Position numbers and translations under genes: made by a program. Of a DNA stretch of 64,000 nt, positions 17,077 to 25,137 are shown piece after piece; the first letter of the stretch is position 1, and each line of letters begins with the position of its first letter. Under the pieces are notes generated by a model. It saw only the letters and a program-made list of their open reading frames with translations. It ran no database searches and had not been told where the DNA came from. The stretch is from Herpetosiphon geysericola (GTDB taxonomy: Bacteria > Chloroflexota > Chloroflexia > Chloroflexales > Herpetosiphonaceae): positions 496,001 to 560,000 of the forward strand of contig NZ_LGKP01000025.1 of NCBI RefSeq assembly GCF_001306135.1, given 5' to 3'.

Positions 17077-19182
17077 TCATCCTCGGCGGGCTAGTTCGGT
17101 GGCAATAGGCAAGGTTACCCAGAAGGTTGTGCCACGGCCAAGCGTGCTAGTGGCCCAAATGCGCCCGCCATGCAATTCGATCAAGGCTTTGGTGATCGAT
17201 AAACCAAGGCCTGTGCCGCCAATTTTACGGGTGGTCGAGTTATCAACGCGGAAAAAGCGCGTGAACAGCTTGGGTAAATCATCCTCGGAAATGCCCATGC
17301 CTTGGTCGCGCACAGCGATAATGACCGAGCGCTCGTTGGGCAGCGGCGGCGCACCAGGCGGCACTTTGCGCAATTCGCGCACAATCAGCGCCACTTGGCC
17401 GCCATTGGGCGAATATTTGATCGCGTTCGAGAGTAGATTGGTCAAAATCTGGCGCACTTTATCTTTATCTGCAAAGATCGGCGGAATACCTTCGGGAATA
17501 TCGATTAACAAACGATGCTTTTCGGAAATCGTTTCGTTGAGTTGTTTGGTAATTTCGCGAATAATTTGGTGCAGCGAGACGACCCAGCGATTAAGTTTGA
17601 TTTGGCCTGCATCCAAGCGCGAAAGATTGAGCAAATCATCGACCATTTTTGAGAGTTGATTGGCTTGATCGTACACGGTTTGGATAAACTCTTGGCGCTC
17701 AATAGGCTTAAATTCACGGGCAAGCAGCAACTCGGTATAGCCCAAAATTGAGGTTAGCGGGGTGCGCAATTCATGCGATACCACCGAGACAAATTCGTTT
17801 TTCATCTTGTCGATTTCGCGTTCGCGGGTCACATCTTCAATTACGACCAAACGGCCAGTAATTTGATGTTGGGCATCTTTGACTGGCGTTGAGCGTAATT
17901 TCAAATCTTGCAGTGGCTCGCTCAAGCGCAAAGCCAATTCGAGGGTTTCATCGGGGTGGGCTTGGCATTCTGCAAAGAAATCGGTCAATTCCAATGGGTG
18001 TGAAAGTCGCTTTAGCAGCAAGGGCAGAATATCCCATGGCAAATACAGCGCAGTTTCATCGGCTGGTTGCTCAATTTGCCAAAGCTGATACCAAGCAGGA
18101 TTGGTGCGCAAAATCCGGCCTTCGCTATCGGTCAAGGCCAATCCCAAGGGCAAACTAGCCAAGGTTTGTTGCAATTGCATGCGGGCTTCGAGCAATTCGC
18201 TATAGCTGGTAGCGCGTTGTAATGGCCGCGCCGCAACGTCGGCCAACGCTTGAATAAAATACAGATCGCGGGTGGTAAACAGTGGCTCGCGATTGGTCGA
18301 AAGCACAAGCACGGCCCAGGCTTCGCCCTCGACGCGCACTGGCACAACAATTTCGGCGCGAACATCGGGGGTTGAAAGCTGCCACTCGCTATCGTGGGCA
18401 ATATCGGTTAATAATGCTGCTTTGCCTGTGCGGGCTACCCGCCCAACTACGCCAACATTCCATGGCCACGAGGCTCGCTCACTAATGCCTGATGCAGCAG
18501 GATACCCCTGCGATGCGACGAGTTGATATTCGCCATGCTCGCGATCGACCAGATTGATGGCGCCAGCGCTGGCCTTCACGCCGTGGATGGCTCGCTGCAA
18601 AAGTGTCGTTAACAGGCTAATCACATCGGGCGCAATCTCTAAATCGTGGGTTAATGCTCGCACATCAAGTTGCTGTTCGCTGCTGGTGGGATGAATCGGT
18701 CGGCCCCAGTGTGATTCGCCGATTGCGGTAGCGAGCAGGGGCAACAAATTGCTCAATAAGGTGCGTTCGCTGGCGCTAAATGTGCCATTGCGGCGCGCCT
18801 CCAACACGCCCCACAAGCGGCCTTCCCACTGCACTGGCAGCCCCAAATAGCATTGCATATCTGCTTGCCATTCGCTGGCAACGATTGAGCTGGTGGTAAA
18901 TGGGCTGGGTGGCAAAGCTGGCGCAGTATGCTGATCAATCACAACTGGTTGGCGCCGCCGCACCACTTGCAGCATCCGGGTGTTATCCCACACGGCGCTA
19001 GTGCGGTGCAACGGCAACACAACTTGTGGGCGGGCATCTGGCTCATTGAATAAGGTTAAGCGTAAATCGAGCTGAGGATAGCTATCAGCCAACATGCCAA
19101 AACAATGTTGCAGGCGTTGCTCGAAGGGTGTGGTTGCCAGCAACGTTTGAGCCAAGCTACTAAATAAAGCAAGCGTCGACAT
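17077..19182 (-). CDS. Soluble sensor histidine kinase (GAF-GAF-PAS-HisKA-HATPase)
   Basis: 701 residues with no membrane segment, so a cytoplasmic sensor. Residues about 10-160 and 180-325 read as two GAF domains, 335-450 as a PAS domain (ASLPLGLALTDSEGRILRTN). The phosphoacceptor is His470 in [16 protein letters not shown]. The ATPase domain has its N box ([14 protein letters not shown]), G1 (VRDQGMGIS), F box (LFTRFFRVDN) and G2 (GGTGLGLSI). It is a canonical orthodox kinase of the HisKA type. No response regulator gene is adjacent, so its partner lies elsewhere. The ppgK gene on the same strand ends upstream in transcription order, only 32 bases away, so they may share a transcript. Signal unknown. 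Confidence 0.92.
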   Translation of the reverse strand: MSTLALFSSLAQTLLATTPFEQRLQHCFGMLADSYPQLDLRLTLFNEPDARPQVVLPLHRTSAVWDNTRMLQVVRRRQPVVIDQHTAPALPPSPFTTSSIVASEWQADMQCYLGLPVQWEGRLWGVLEARRNGTFSASERTLLSNLLPLLATAIGESHWGRPIHPTSSEQQLDVRALTHDLEIAPDVISLLTTLLQRAIHGVKASAGAINLVDREHGEYQLVASQGYPAASGISERASWPWNVGVVGRVARTGKAALLTDIAHDSEWQLSTPDVRAEIVVPVRVEGEAWAVLVLSTNREPLFTTRDLYFIQALADVAARPLQRATSYSELLEARMQLQQTLASLPLGLALTDSEGRILRTNPAWYQLWQIEQPADETALYLPWDILPLLLKRLSHPLELTDFFAECQAHPDETLELALRLSEPLQDLKLRSTPVKDAQHQITGRLVVIEDVTREREIDKMKNEFVSVVSHELRTPLTSILGYTELLLAREFKPIERQEFIQTVYDQANQLSKMVDDLLNLSRLDAGQIKLNRWVVSLHQIIREITKQLNETISEKHRLLIDIPEGIPPIFADKDKVRQILTNLLSNAIKYSPNGGQVALIVRELRKVPPGAPPLPNERSVIIAVRDQGMGISEDDLPKLFTRFFRVDNSTTRKIGGTGLGLSITKALIELHGGRIWATSTLGRGTTFWVTLPIATELARRG

Positions 19183-19214
19183 AGAATCCTCAAAGCTGTA
19201 ACGGTATTCAAAAG

Positions 19215-19982
19215 CTAGTGAGCGTTAGGAATATGATGGCCTTGCTCAAAGAGTTCGCTCGCGGCCAAGGCGGCGCCGATAATGCCAGCGTTGTTTTGCA
19301 GCATAGCAGGAACCAATGGCGCCTTGGTTTGCAAAAATTGGCCAAATTTATCGAAGCGTTTGCTCACGCCACCCCCCATAATCAACAAGTCGGGCGAGAA
19401 TAAGGCTTCGATGCGGGCCAAAACTTCGTTGACTTTCTCGGCCCATTTTGGCCAATCCCAACCTTTTTCTTCGCGCACCCGATCCGAGGCTCGATGTTCA
19501 GCGTCTTTGCCGCGAATTTCCAAATGGCCAAGCTCGGTGTTGGGTACCAACAAGCCTTGGACAAACAAGGCGCTGCCAATGCCAGTGCCAAAGGTCAGCA
19601 TCATCACAACCCCATGTTGATCCTTGCCAGCGCCATATTTCATTTCGGCCAAGCCCGCTGCATCAGCATCGTTGAGCATATGAAATTGGCAGCCAGTTGC
19701 TTGCTCGAACAGCTGATCGGCATTGGCGCCAACCCAGGTTTGGTCAACATTAGCAGCACTGAGCGTATACCCATTTTTGACAATTGCAGGAAAGGTACAG
19801 CCAATTGGGCCATACCAATTTACTTGTTGAACTAATTGCTGCACCGTTTGGGCTACAGCCTCGGGGGTTGCTGGTTGGGGCGTGCTAATCCGCAAGCGTT
19901 CGCTAATCATCGTGCCTTGGGCGACATCAACAATTGCCCCTTTGATGCCTGAGCCACCAATATCAATGCCCAAAATTGCCAT
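19215..19982 (-). CDS. ppgK: Polyphosphate glucokinase (ROK family)
   Basis: 255 residues. The first phosphate motif is GIDIGGSGIKGAIVD. The ROK/sugar region is LNDADAAGLAEMKYG, followed by MLTFGTGIGSALF and NTELGHLEI, then the C-terminal IMGGGVSKRFDKF. Polyphosphate glucokinases phosphorylate glucose using inorganic polyphosphate (often also ATP); the conserved shape, the short length and the RVREEKGWDWPKWAEKVN block are typical of that subgroup rather than of other ROK kinases. A purely ATP-dependent ROK glucokinase is the alternative. It sits just upstream of the histidine kinase gene on the minus strand. Confidence 0.88.
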   Translation of the reverse strand: MAILGIDIGGSGIKGAIVDVAQGTMISERLRISTPQPATPEAVAQTVQQLVQQVNWYGPIGCTFPAIVKNGYTLSAANVDQTWVGANADQLFEQATGCQFHMLNDADAAGLAEMKYGAGKDQHGVVMMLTFGTGIGSALFVQGLLVPNTELGHLEIRGKDAEHRASDRVREEKGWDWPKWAEKVNEVLARIEALFSPDLLIMGGGVSKRFDKFGQFLQTKAPLVPAMLQNNAGIIGAALAASELFEQGHHIPNAH

Positions 19983-20634
19983 TGCCCTACCTCACTACAC
20001 TACAAGCCATGAATTGCTCTATTGTACTACGCTTGCAAGCCAAAATCAGCCGCGCTGGATTACCAAATGCCAACAATTGGGGGTTGGAGGTTGGGGGTCG
20101 GAAGCTTGAGGTCGGGGATCAGGGCTAGAGATGTTAACGCAGAATACCGAAAGATGAATTATGAGGGATGAAGGCAATAGCAGAACATAGAGCAAAGAAC
20201 ATAGAACATAGGGTTTGAGATTAGTGGCCTTGGTTTAGGAGACCATGATCAAACAAATCTGTGGCAAAAACAACCTTCGTGTGCTTCGCGTTCTTCGTGG
20301 TTTCAACGTCGTGCCATTCGTGGATGAGATTGTAGCGCAGCGGCGCAGAGTTACGAAAGGATGAAGGATGAAGGATGAGCATTCGTGGAATTCGTGGCTA
20401 AGAAGAATCTAATCAAAAATAATCTGGGCAATCTGTGGCTAAAAAAGTCTTCGCGCGCTTCGCGTCCTTCGCGGTTGCAACTTCGTGTTCCTTCGTGTCC
20501 TTCGTGGATCATTGAGTACCCCTGAAGGATTAACCAACTTCTCACCAAAACAGGACGATTAGCCAACATTTTTTGCTCAAGCCTTTGTTACAATAGGTAA
20601 TACGATTATTGTCAAGATTCATGAAGGGTAGCCC
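19983..20634. repeat. Repeat-filled intergenic region
   Basis: No gene is seen in these 650 bases. The stretch is assembled from phrases that recur elsewhere: GGGGGTTGGAGGTTGGGGG (about 20085-20120), GAACATAGAGCAAAGAACAT (about 20182-20210), TTCGTG...TTCGTGGTTT units (20275-20305 and 20445-20512), GGATGAAGGATGAAGGATGA (20358-20377) and AATCTGTGGCTAAAAAA (20430-20447). The final 60 bases carry the upstream region of the next plus-strand gene. Confidence 0.75.
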
Positions 20635-20901
20635 ATGGCTTCATCAAGCAGTTTTATCATCGTTCTTTTAGTAGTGGCATTGATTGGCTGGTTAGCAACT
20701 GTCCAGTGGATTCGTACTCACGAACGTTTCTCCGATCGGATCAAGCGTCTGCTGGTGCTGCCTGCCTGGTTTCCATGGATGGGCGCAGCGCTTGGGGTAC
20801 CGGTGATGCGTGGCGATATGCCGCTTGGTGATTTCGGCAAGGCTATTGCCAGTTTTGTGGTTGGCTTAGGTGTATTCTGGCTTACCCGCCGCGAAGCCTA
20901 A
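20635..20901 (+). CDS. Small membrane protein, hypothetical
   Basis: 88 residues with a first membrane segment at residues 6-24 (SFIIVLLVVALIGWLATVQW) and a second at about 69-84. A positively charged loop (RTHERFSDRIKRLL) and a Trp/Pro-rich stretch lie between. I do not recognise the family. GAAGGGTAGCCC precedes the ATG at 20635 and gives a plausible ribosome binding site. It is isolated between the repeat region and an MFS gene. Codon use is like the neighbours and it looks like a real gene, but function is unknown. Confidence 0.6.
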   Translation: MASSSSFIIVLLVVALIGWLATVQWIRTHERFSDRIKRLLVLPAWFPWMGAALGVPVMRGDMPLGDFGKAIASFVVGLGVFWLTRREA

Positions 20902-20974
20902 AGCGTTTTCTCACCTCTCTGCACTTCATCTCACCCTCGTATTCAGCACTTTTTTGAGCAGCATGCCACTGCTT

Positions 20975-21016
20975 GCTTAAACCTATGGCTGCATTATTGC
21001 ATCCATGGGTTTGAGC
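20975..21016 (+). terminator. Long stem-loop after the small membrane gene
   Basis: Arms GCTTAAACCTATGG and CCATGGGTTTGAGC pair over 14 positions (with G-T pairs) around a 14-base loop. There is no T-run after it, so a terminator role is only probable. Confidence 0.4.
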
Positions 21017-21129
21017 ATGGCTAGTCCCTGAATAGGAACAATGGGACGATAGTCATTCCTTAGTTGTATGCAAAAATTAGCATATCGTGATATGATTATC
21101 CTATTGCTGCTTAGACAGGAATCGTGCAG

Positions 21130-22422
21130 ATGCTTGAAAAACGAACTTTAGCTCAAAGCTTACATCTTCCACGGCAATGGCCGTATATGTTTCGGGCGCT
21201 AAACCACCGCAATTTTCGGCTCTTTTGGTTTGGCCAACTGATTTCGCTGATTGGCTCGTGGATGCAATCGCTAGCCTTGCAATGGTTGGTCTACCAAATA
21301 ACTGGCTCGGCATTTGCCATGGGCACGGTTGCTGCGTTCACCGCCTTGCCAGTTTTGTTGCTCTCGCCCTTCACTGGGGTTTTGGTTGATCGCTATTCCA
21401 AGCGCTGGGTGGTGTTTTGGGCTCAAATGGCGGCCATGATTTCATCCTTGACCTTGGCAATGTTGACCTTCAGCGATAGCGTGGTCTATTGGCATGTGTT
21501 GGCTTTAGCCTTGGTCAATGGGATGGTTAATGCAGTCGATATGCCAGCTCGTCAAGCCTTCACCTCAGAAATGATTGGCAATCGTGATGATCTGATGAAT
21601 GCGATTGGCCTAAATGCCTCGATTTTCAATGGCGCACGGGCGATTGGCCCAGCTGTTGCGGCGATGTTGGTGAGCGCTGTGGGCTTGGCTTGGGCCTTTT
21701 TGCTCAATGGCTTGAGCTTTATCGCAGTGCTGATTGGCTTAACGATGATGACAGGCTTGATTGCGCCAGCGCCGCGCAAAAGCAATAGCTCATCGGTTAA
21801 TGATTTTATGGATGGTGCGCGTTACGCCTTGCAAACACCACTCATTCGGATCATTTTAGTGCTTGTGTTGGTGCCAAGTATTTTGGGCTTTGGCTATACC
21901 TCGTTGTTGCCAATTTTTGCCGACCAAATCTTGGTTACTCCACTGATTCCTGAAGGCTCGGCCCGTTTGGGCGCGATGATGGTGGCGAATGGGATTGGAG
22001 CTTTGTTGGCAGCGCTGCGGGTTGCGCGTACTAATGCCCAAACTGATCGCCGCAAGTTATTGCTGAATGGCGCCTTGGGCTTTGGCGTAGGTATTTGTTT
22101 GCTGGCGCTCAATCGCTCGTTTTGGCTGGCCTTGCCAATTATGACCTTCACTGGCTTTTCGATGGTCAGCTTTTTGGCAACCGCCAACACCATTCTGCAA
22201 ACGACCGCTGTCGATAGCTTGCGCGGGCGAGTGATGGGCTTTTATGTGATGACCTTAGTTGGTTTGGGCTTGGTTGGTAGTTTGCAGGCAGGCTTTGTGG
22301 CCGAACATTGGGGCACGCCAATCGCAACTGGGATTGGCGGCTTGGCCTGTGTGATTTCGGCCTTGCTTGGCTTGCGTTCCAAAGCCTTGTTGAGCTTGGT
22401 TCCACGCCGCGAACAAGCCTGA
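21130..22422 (+). CDS. MFS transporter (EntS/MFS_3-like)
   Basis: 430 residues with about twelve membrane segments. The opening (FRALNHRNFRLFWFGQLISL) followed by SWMQSLALQWLVYQITGSA is typical of the MFS_3/EntS-type exporters. The second loop has LVDRYSKRWVV, the motif-A position, and the middle has MPARQAFTSEMIG, a hallmark of this group. Members export siderophores, drugs or other small molecules; the substrate here is unknown. GTG 21124 opens the frame, but AGGAA at 21117-21121 is correctly spaced for ATG 21130. It converges on the methyltransferase gene, with a shared terminator between. Confidence 0.85.
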   Translation: MLEKRTLAQSLHLPRQWPYMFRALNHRNFRLFWFGQLISLIGSWMQSLALQWLVYQITGSAFAMGTVAAFTALPVLLLSPFTGVLVDRYSKRWVVFWAQMAAMISSLTLAMLTFSDSVVYWHVLALALVNGMVNAVDMPARQAFTSEMIGNRDDLMNAIGLNASIFNGARAIGPAVAAMLVSAVGLAWAFLLNGLSFIAVLIGLTMMTGLIAPAPRKSNSSSVNDFMDGARYALQTPLIRIILVLVLVPSILGFGYTSLLPIFADQILVTPLIPEGSARLGAMMVANGIGALLAALRVARTNAQTDRRKLLLNGALGFGVGICLLALNRSFWLALPIMTFTGFSMVSFLATANTILQTTAVDSLRGRVMGFYVMTLVGLGLVGSLQAGFVAEHWGTPIATGIGGLACVISALLGLRSKALLSLVPRREQA

Positions 22423-22451
22423 TTGGGGGTACGCAATGGCGCGTGCGAAAG

Positions 22452-22478
22452 CGCAGTGATCGTTTAGCGATCACTGCG
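22452..22478. terminator. Bidirectional terminator
   Basis: A perfect 11-bp stem (CGCAGTGATCG / CGATCACTGCG) with a 5-nt loop lies between the convergent MFS and methyltransferase genes, followed by TTCTTAATTT on the plus strand. Confidence 0.75.
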
Positions 22479-22486
22479 TTCTTAAT

Positions 22487-23257
22487 TTAACGACAGACAA
22501 ATAAACCAACTGCTTTTTGAATTGGAAACAGGCCTTGGTTGGCAGCTAATTGCTCGCTGACCAACTCGCGACATAGATCCAATGATTCCTCGCTTAGGCG
22601 TTGGGTTGAGCGCACATACTCCACAATTGGCTCGACTTCGGTTACGGCCAAATTATTATCAAAATCGATTCTCTCGACCTGAGCAAATTGGGTTTGTAAT
22701 AATTCTGCCCCATTTTCGAGGGTAAAACTTAAGCTAAATGGCGTAACATCGGCGCTAGGATCGACCGCTTGAATCAGCTCTTTAATTTCGTGCATATGTT
22801 GGTTGCCGTTGGTAGCGGCAAAAAATGTGCCATTTGGCTTGAGTACGCGCCGAATTTCGGCCAAGGCCAAGACTTGGTCGGCAATGTGATAGAGCATATG
22901 ATTGGCAATTACCACATCAAACGAAGCGTCGGCAAATGGCAAATAATGGGCATCGATTTGGCTGAAATTAAGCTTATCAAGCGCGCTAAGCTGAGCTTTG
23001 GCCGTGTGCAACATGCCCAGCGAATGATCGCTAAAGCTAATTTGCAACTGGCCTAAATGGTTGCGCTGCTCGTGCCATAAGCGCCCAGTGCCGCCGCCAA
23101 GCTCCAACACTCGCCCTTGCTTGGGCAATTGCATGGTTTCCCACAGCCAATCGACCCAATCTTGTTGGTTGGTGCTGAATCGCTCGTGAATCGCAATGCG
23201 GGCTTGAAGATTATTGCTGGTGCCATATTGCTGGGCTAATTGTTGGCGCATAGTCAT
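22487..23257 (-). CDS. Class I SAM-dependent methyltransferase
   Basis: About 256 residues. The SAM-binding motif I is VLELGGGTGRLW, motif II region ISFSDHSLGML, the acidic post-motif is QIDAHYLPFADASFDVVIAN, and HMLYHIADQ follows. This matches the Methyltransf_11 group; substrates of such enzymes range from small molecules to quinones and tRNA and cannot be guessed here. The start is ambiguous: GTG 23263, ATG 23257 and ATG 23251 are all in frame. GGAGAG at 23265-23270 is seven bases from ATG 23257, which I prefer. It is next to the HNH gene on the same strand with a 25-base gap, so they may be co-transcribed. Confidence 0.85.
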   Translation of the reverse strand: MTMRQQLAQQYGTSNNLQARIAIHERFSTNQQDWVDWLWETMQLPKQGRVLELGGGTGRLWHEQRNHLGQLQISFSDHSLGMLHTAKAQLSALDKLNFSQIDAHYLPFADASFDVVIANHMLYHIADQVLALAEIRRVLKPNGTFFAATNGNQHMHEIKELIQAVDPSADVTPFSLSFTLENGAELLQTQFAQVERIDFDNNLAVTEVEPIVEYVRSTQRLSEESLDLCRELVSEQLAANQGLFPIQKAVGLFVCR

Positions 23258-23282
23258 AATCACGCTCTCCCATTAAACAATC

Positions 23283-24047
23283 CTAGCCTTGGAAAATATG
23301 CTGATTGTGGTAGCGCAAAAAGGCTGGATCAGGCTGAAACCGCGCAGGCAGTTTGATCTGCCGTTGATCGTAGGCCAATAATAGATCGTTTGTAGCCGAA
23401 TTAGCTGAGGATTTGATGAGGGTTGCGGCGACCTGAATGCGATAGTCAGGAGTAATGGTGATCAAACCGCGATCAAAAGCTCGATCGTGTAATGCATTTA
23501 AGCAAAGTCCATTGTGCGGATTAACTCGTTGCTCAGCAGCATGTGCCCAGGGCACAATGTGGCTCGTATTCAGCAAACTAGGAATATTTAAGCCAGTAAT
23601 GCAACAACGCTGATCATAGGCAGCGAGGACTATTTTACGGAAAAAGTGCTGATTCATGCGCACACGACGAAGTTGCGCACGCTCTAAACCTTCAATAATT
23701 GGCAACTCAAATAAACTTGTTGCAGGCGCTATTGTTTCTGGCTGCAAGCTTGCCAACAATTGTTCACTTTCCAAGGCCAAGGCTTCCCAATTATTATAGA
23801 ACTCATTCCACACCAGCTCATCAGCTTTACTTCCATGGCTTGAACCAGTAATTCCACGTTGTTGTTCTTTGGGATCAAGGCTGGCGAAATTTCCTAGTTT
23901 GCGTGCAACTGCTCCTGGAGTACGCCCAATCAGCTGTGCTAGCTCGATAATTTGGGGATTTTTGGCATGCATCTTACCAAAGGGGATTTGGTAATAAAGA
24001 TTGAGCACAATGATCAACTCATCACGCTGCCAAAGATTTTGGCTCAT
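23283..24047 (-). CDS. HNH endonuclease domain protein
   Basis: 254 residues. The C-terminal half has the HNH core: CCITGLN, then NTSHIVPWA (first His), NPHNGLCLNALHDRAFD (Asn and second His). This is the McrA/HNH type nuclease fold that coordinates zinc or magnesium. The N-terminal half has a helix-turn-helix-like segment (IIELAQLIGRTPGAVARKLG), probably for DNA recognition. Such genes are often solitary restriction or defence nucleases, and some are modification-dependent. No methyltransferase partner of restriction type is adjacent; the SAM enzyme downstream is of the small-molecule type. The ribosome binding site is weak. Function as a nuclease is inferred from motifs. Confidence 0.85.
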   Translation of the reverse strand: MSQNLWQRDELIIVLNLYYQIPFGKMHAKNPQIIELAQLIGRTPGAVARKLGNFASLDPKEQQRGITGSSHGSKADELVWNEFYNNWEALALESEQLLASLQPETIAPATSLFELPIIEGLERAQLRRVRMNQHFFRKIVLAAYDQRCCITGLNIPSLLNTSHIVPWAHAAEQRVNPHNGLCLNALHDRAFDRGLITITPDYRIQVAATLIKSSANSATNDLLLAYDQRQIKLPARFQPDPAFLRYHNQHIFQG

Positions 24048-24062
24048 TGCGGTTATGCCCCC

Positions 24063-24100
24063 AAAAACAGCAGCCGCAAAGAAGCGTATTTACGGCTGCT
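24063..24100 (-). terminator. Terminator of pyrB
   Basis: On the minus strand AGCAGCCG pairs with CGGCTGCT around a 16-base loop and is followed by GTTTTTGG, a T-run, right after the pyrB stop codon. Confidence 0.7.
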
Positions 24101-24107
24101 TGATAAC

Positions 24108-25064
24108 CTAAACCTGCTCGCTGCCAGTGGCAAGGTAGTAGAATAAGGCCATGCGCATGGCTACGCCGTTAGTAATTTGGGTTTCAATGACTGAGTGTGG
24201 GCCGGTCGCTACGTCGGGCATAATTTCAACGCCTTCGTTCATCGGGCCTGGGTGCATCACAATCACGTTGGAGTTGGCGCTGGCGACGCGAGTCGCATTC
24301 AAACCAAAGCGGCGGCTATATTCTCGCAACGATGGCAGCAAGCCACCTTCCATGCGTTCGTGCTGCAAACGCAAGGCCATCAGCACATCAGCGCCTTCGG
24401 CGGCGTGGTCGAGGCTATGCGAAATTTCGACCTTGGGCCAGGTGCTTTGCCAATATTTGGCTGGGCCAATTAGAGTTGGCGGGCCACAAACCACGACTTT
24501 TGCGCCCATTGTGGTGAGTGCCCACAAATTGGAGCGCGCCACGCGGCTATGTAAAATATCGCCAACAATCACGACTTTTTTATCGGCCAGCTCGCCCAGC
24601 CTTTCGTGCATGGTGAAGAGGTCGAGCAAGGCTTGGGATGGATGGGCGTGGCGACCATCGCCGCCATTAATCACCGAGCCACGGAAATGCTGGGCCACCA
24701 AGTAGGGCGCGCCACTTTGGCCATGGCGCATTACAATATAATCGGCGCCTAGCGCTTGCACCGTGCGCACCGTATCAACCAATGATTCGCCTTTTTTGAC
24801 GCTGGTATCCTTGGCTCCAAGGCTCAGCACATTGGCCGAAAGCGCTTTGGCTGCTAGCTCAAACGATGAGCGGGTGCGGGTGCTATCTTCCCAAAACATA
24901 TTGACCACAATTTTGCCGCGCAACGTTGGCACTTGCTTGACTGGGCGCTCCAAGATGTCTTTCATCTGGGTGGCGATGGTCAACAAGCTGCGTAGTTCGT
25001 CGGCACTCCAATCATCAAGATCAAGCACATGCCGACGGCGCGGAGTAGTGGTTGGCGAACTCAT
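24108..25064 (-). CDS. pyrB: Aspartate carbamoyltransferase catalytic chain
   Basis: 318 residues. It condenses carbamoyl phosphate with aspartate, the first committed step of pyrimidine synthesis. The carbamoyl-phosphate site is EDSTRTRSSFE (about residue 55). GADYIVMRHGQSGAP and HPSQALLDLFTMHER are conserved, and HPGPMNEGVEI near the end is the aspartate-binding loop. GGAG precedes ATG 25064 at normal spacing. It lies downstream of pyrR on the same strand, with the AAA+/RF2-like gene between and a hairpin in the 73-base gap. PyrR in the same region suggests uridine-nucleotide control. Confidence 0.96.
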   Translation of the reverse strand: MSSPTTTPRRRHVLDLDDWSADELRSLLTIATQMKDILERPVKQVPTLRGKIVVNMFWEDSTRTRSSFELAAKALSANVLSLGAKDTSVKKGESLVDTVRTVQALGADYIVMRHGQSGAPYLVAQHFRGSVINGGDGRHAHPSQALLDLFTMHERLGELADKKVVIVGDILHSRVARSNLWALTTMGAKVVVCGPPTLIGPAKYWQSTWPKVEISHSLDHAAEGADVLMALRLQHERMEGGLLPSLREYSRRFGLNATRVASANSNVIVMHPGPMNEGVEIMPDVATGPHSVIETQITNGVAMRMALFYYLATGSEQV

Positions 25065-25100
25065 AGAAATTCTCCATCTATAGCAAGTTGCATATTAAGC

Positions 25101-25128
25101 AAAAGCGCTTAGGTTGTGGCCTAAGCGC
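25101..25128 (-). terminator. Stem-loop between the AAA+/RF2-like gene and pyrB
   Basis: On the minus strand GCGCTTAGG and CCTAAGCGC form a 9-bp stem with a 6-nt loop, followed by TTTTGCTT. It starts ten bases after the stop of the fusion gene. Read as an intrinsic terminator or attenuator ahead of pyrB. Confidence 0.65.
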
Positions 25129-25137
25129 CTTGACGAT

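Noticed and set aside
19983-20634. Insertion sequence remnant
   Set aside because: No transposase fragment, terminal inverted repeats or target duplication could be seen.
24151-24705. Plus-strand frame of 184 codons opposite pyrB
   Set aside because: Antisense to a well conserved enzyme with no supporting signals.
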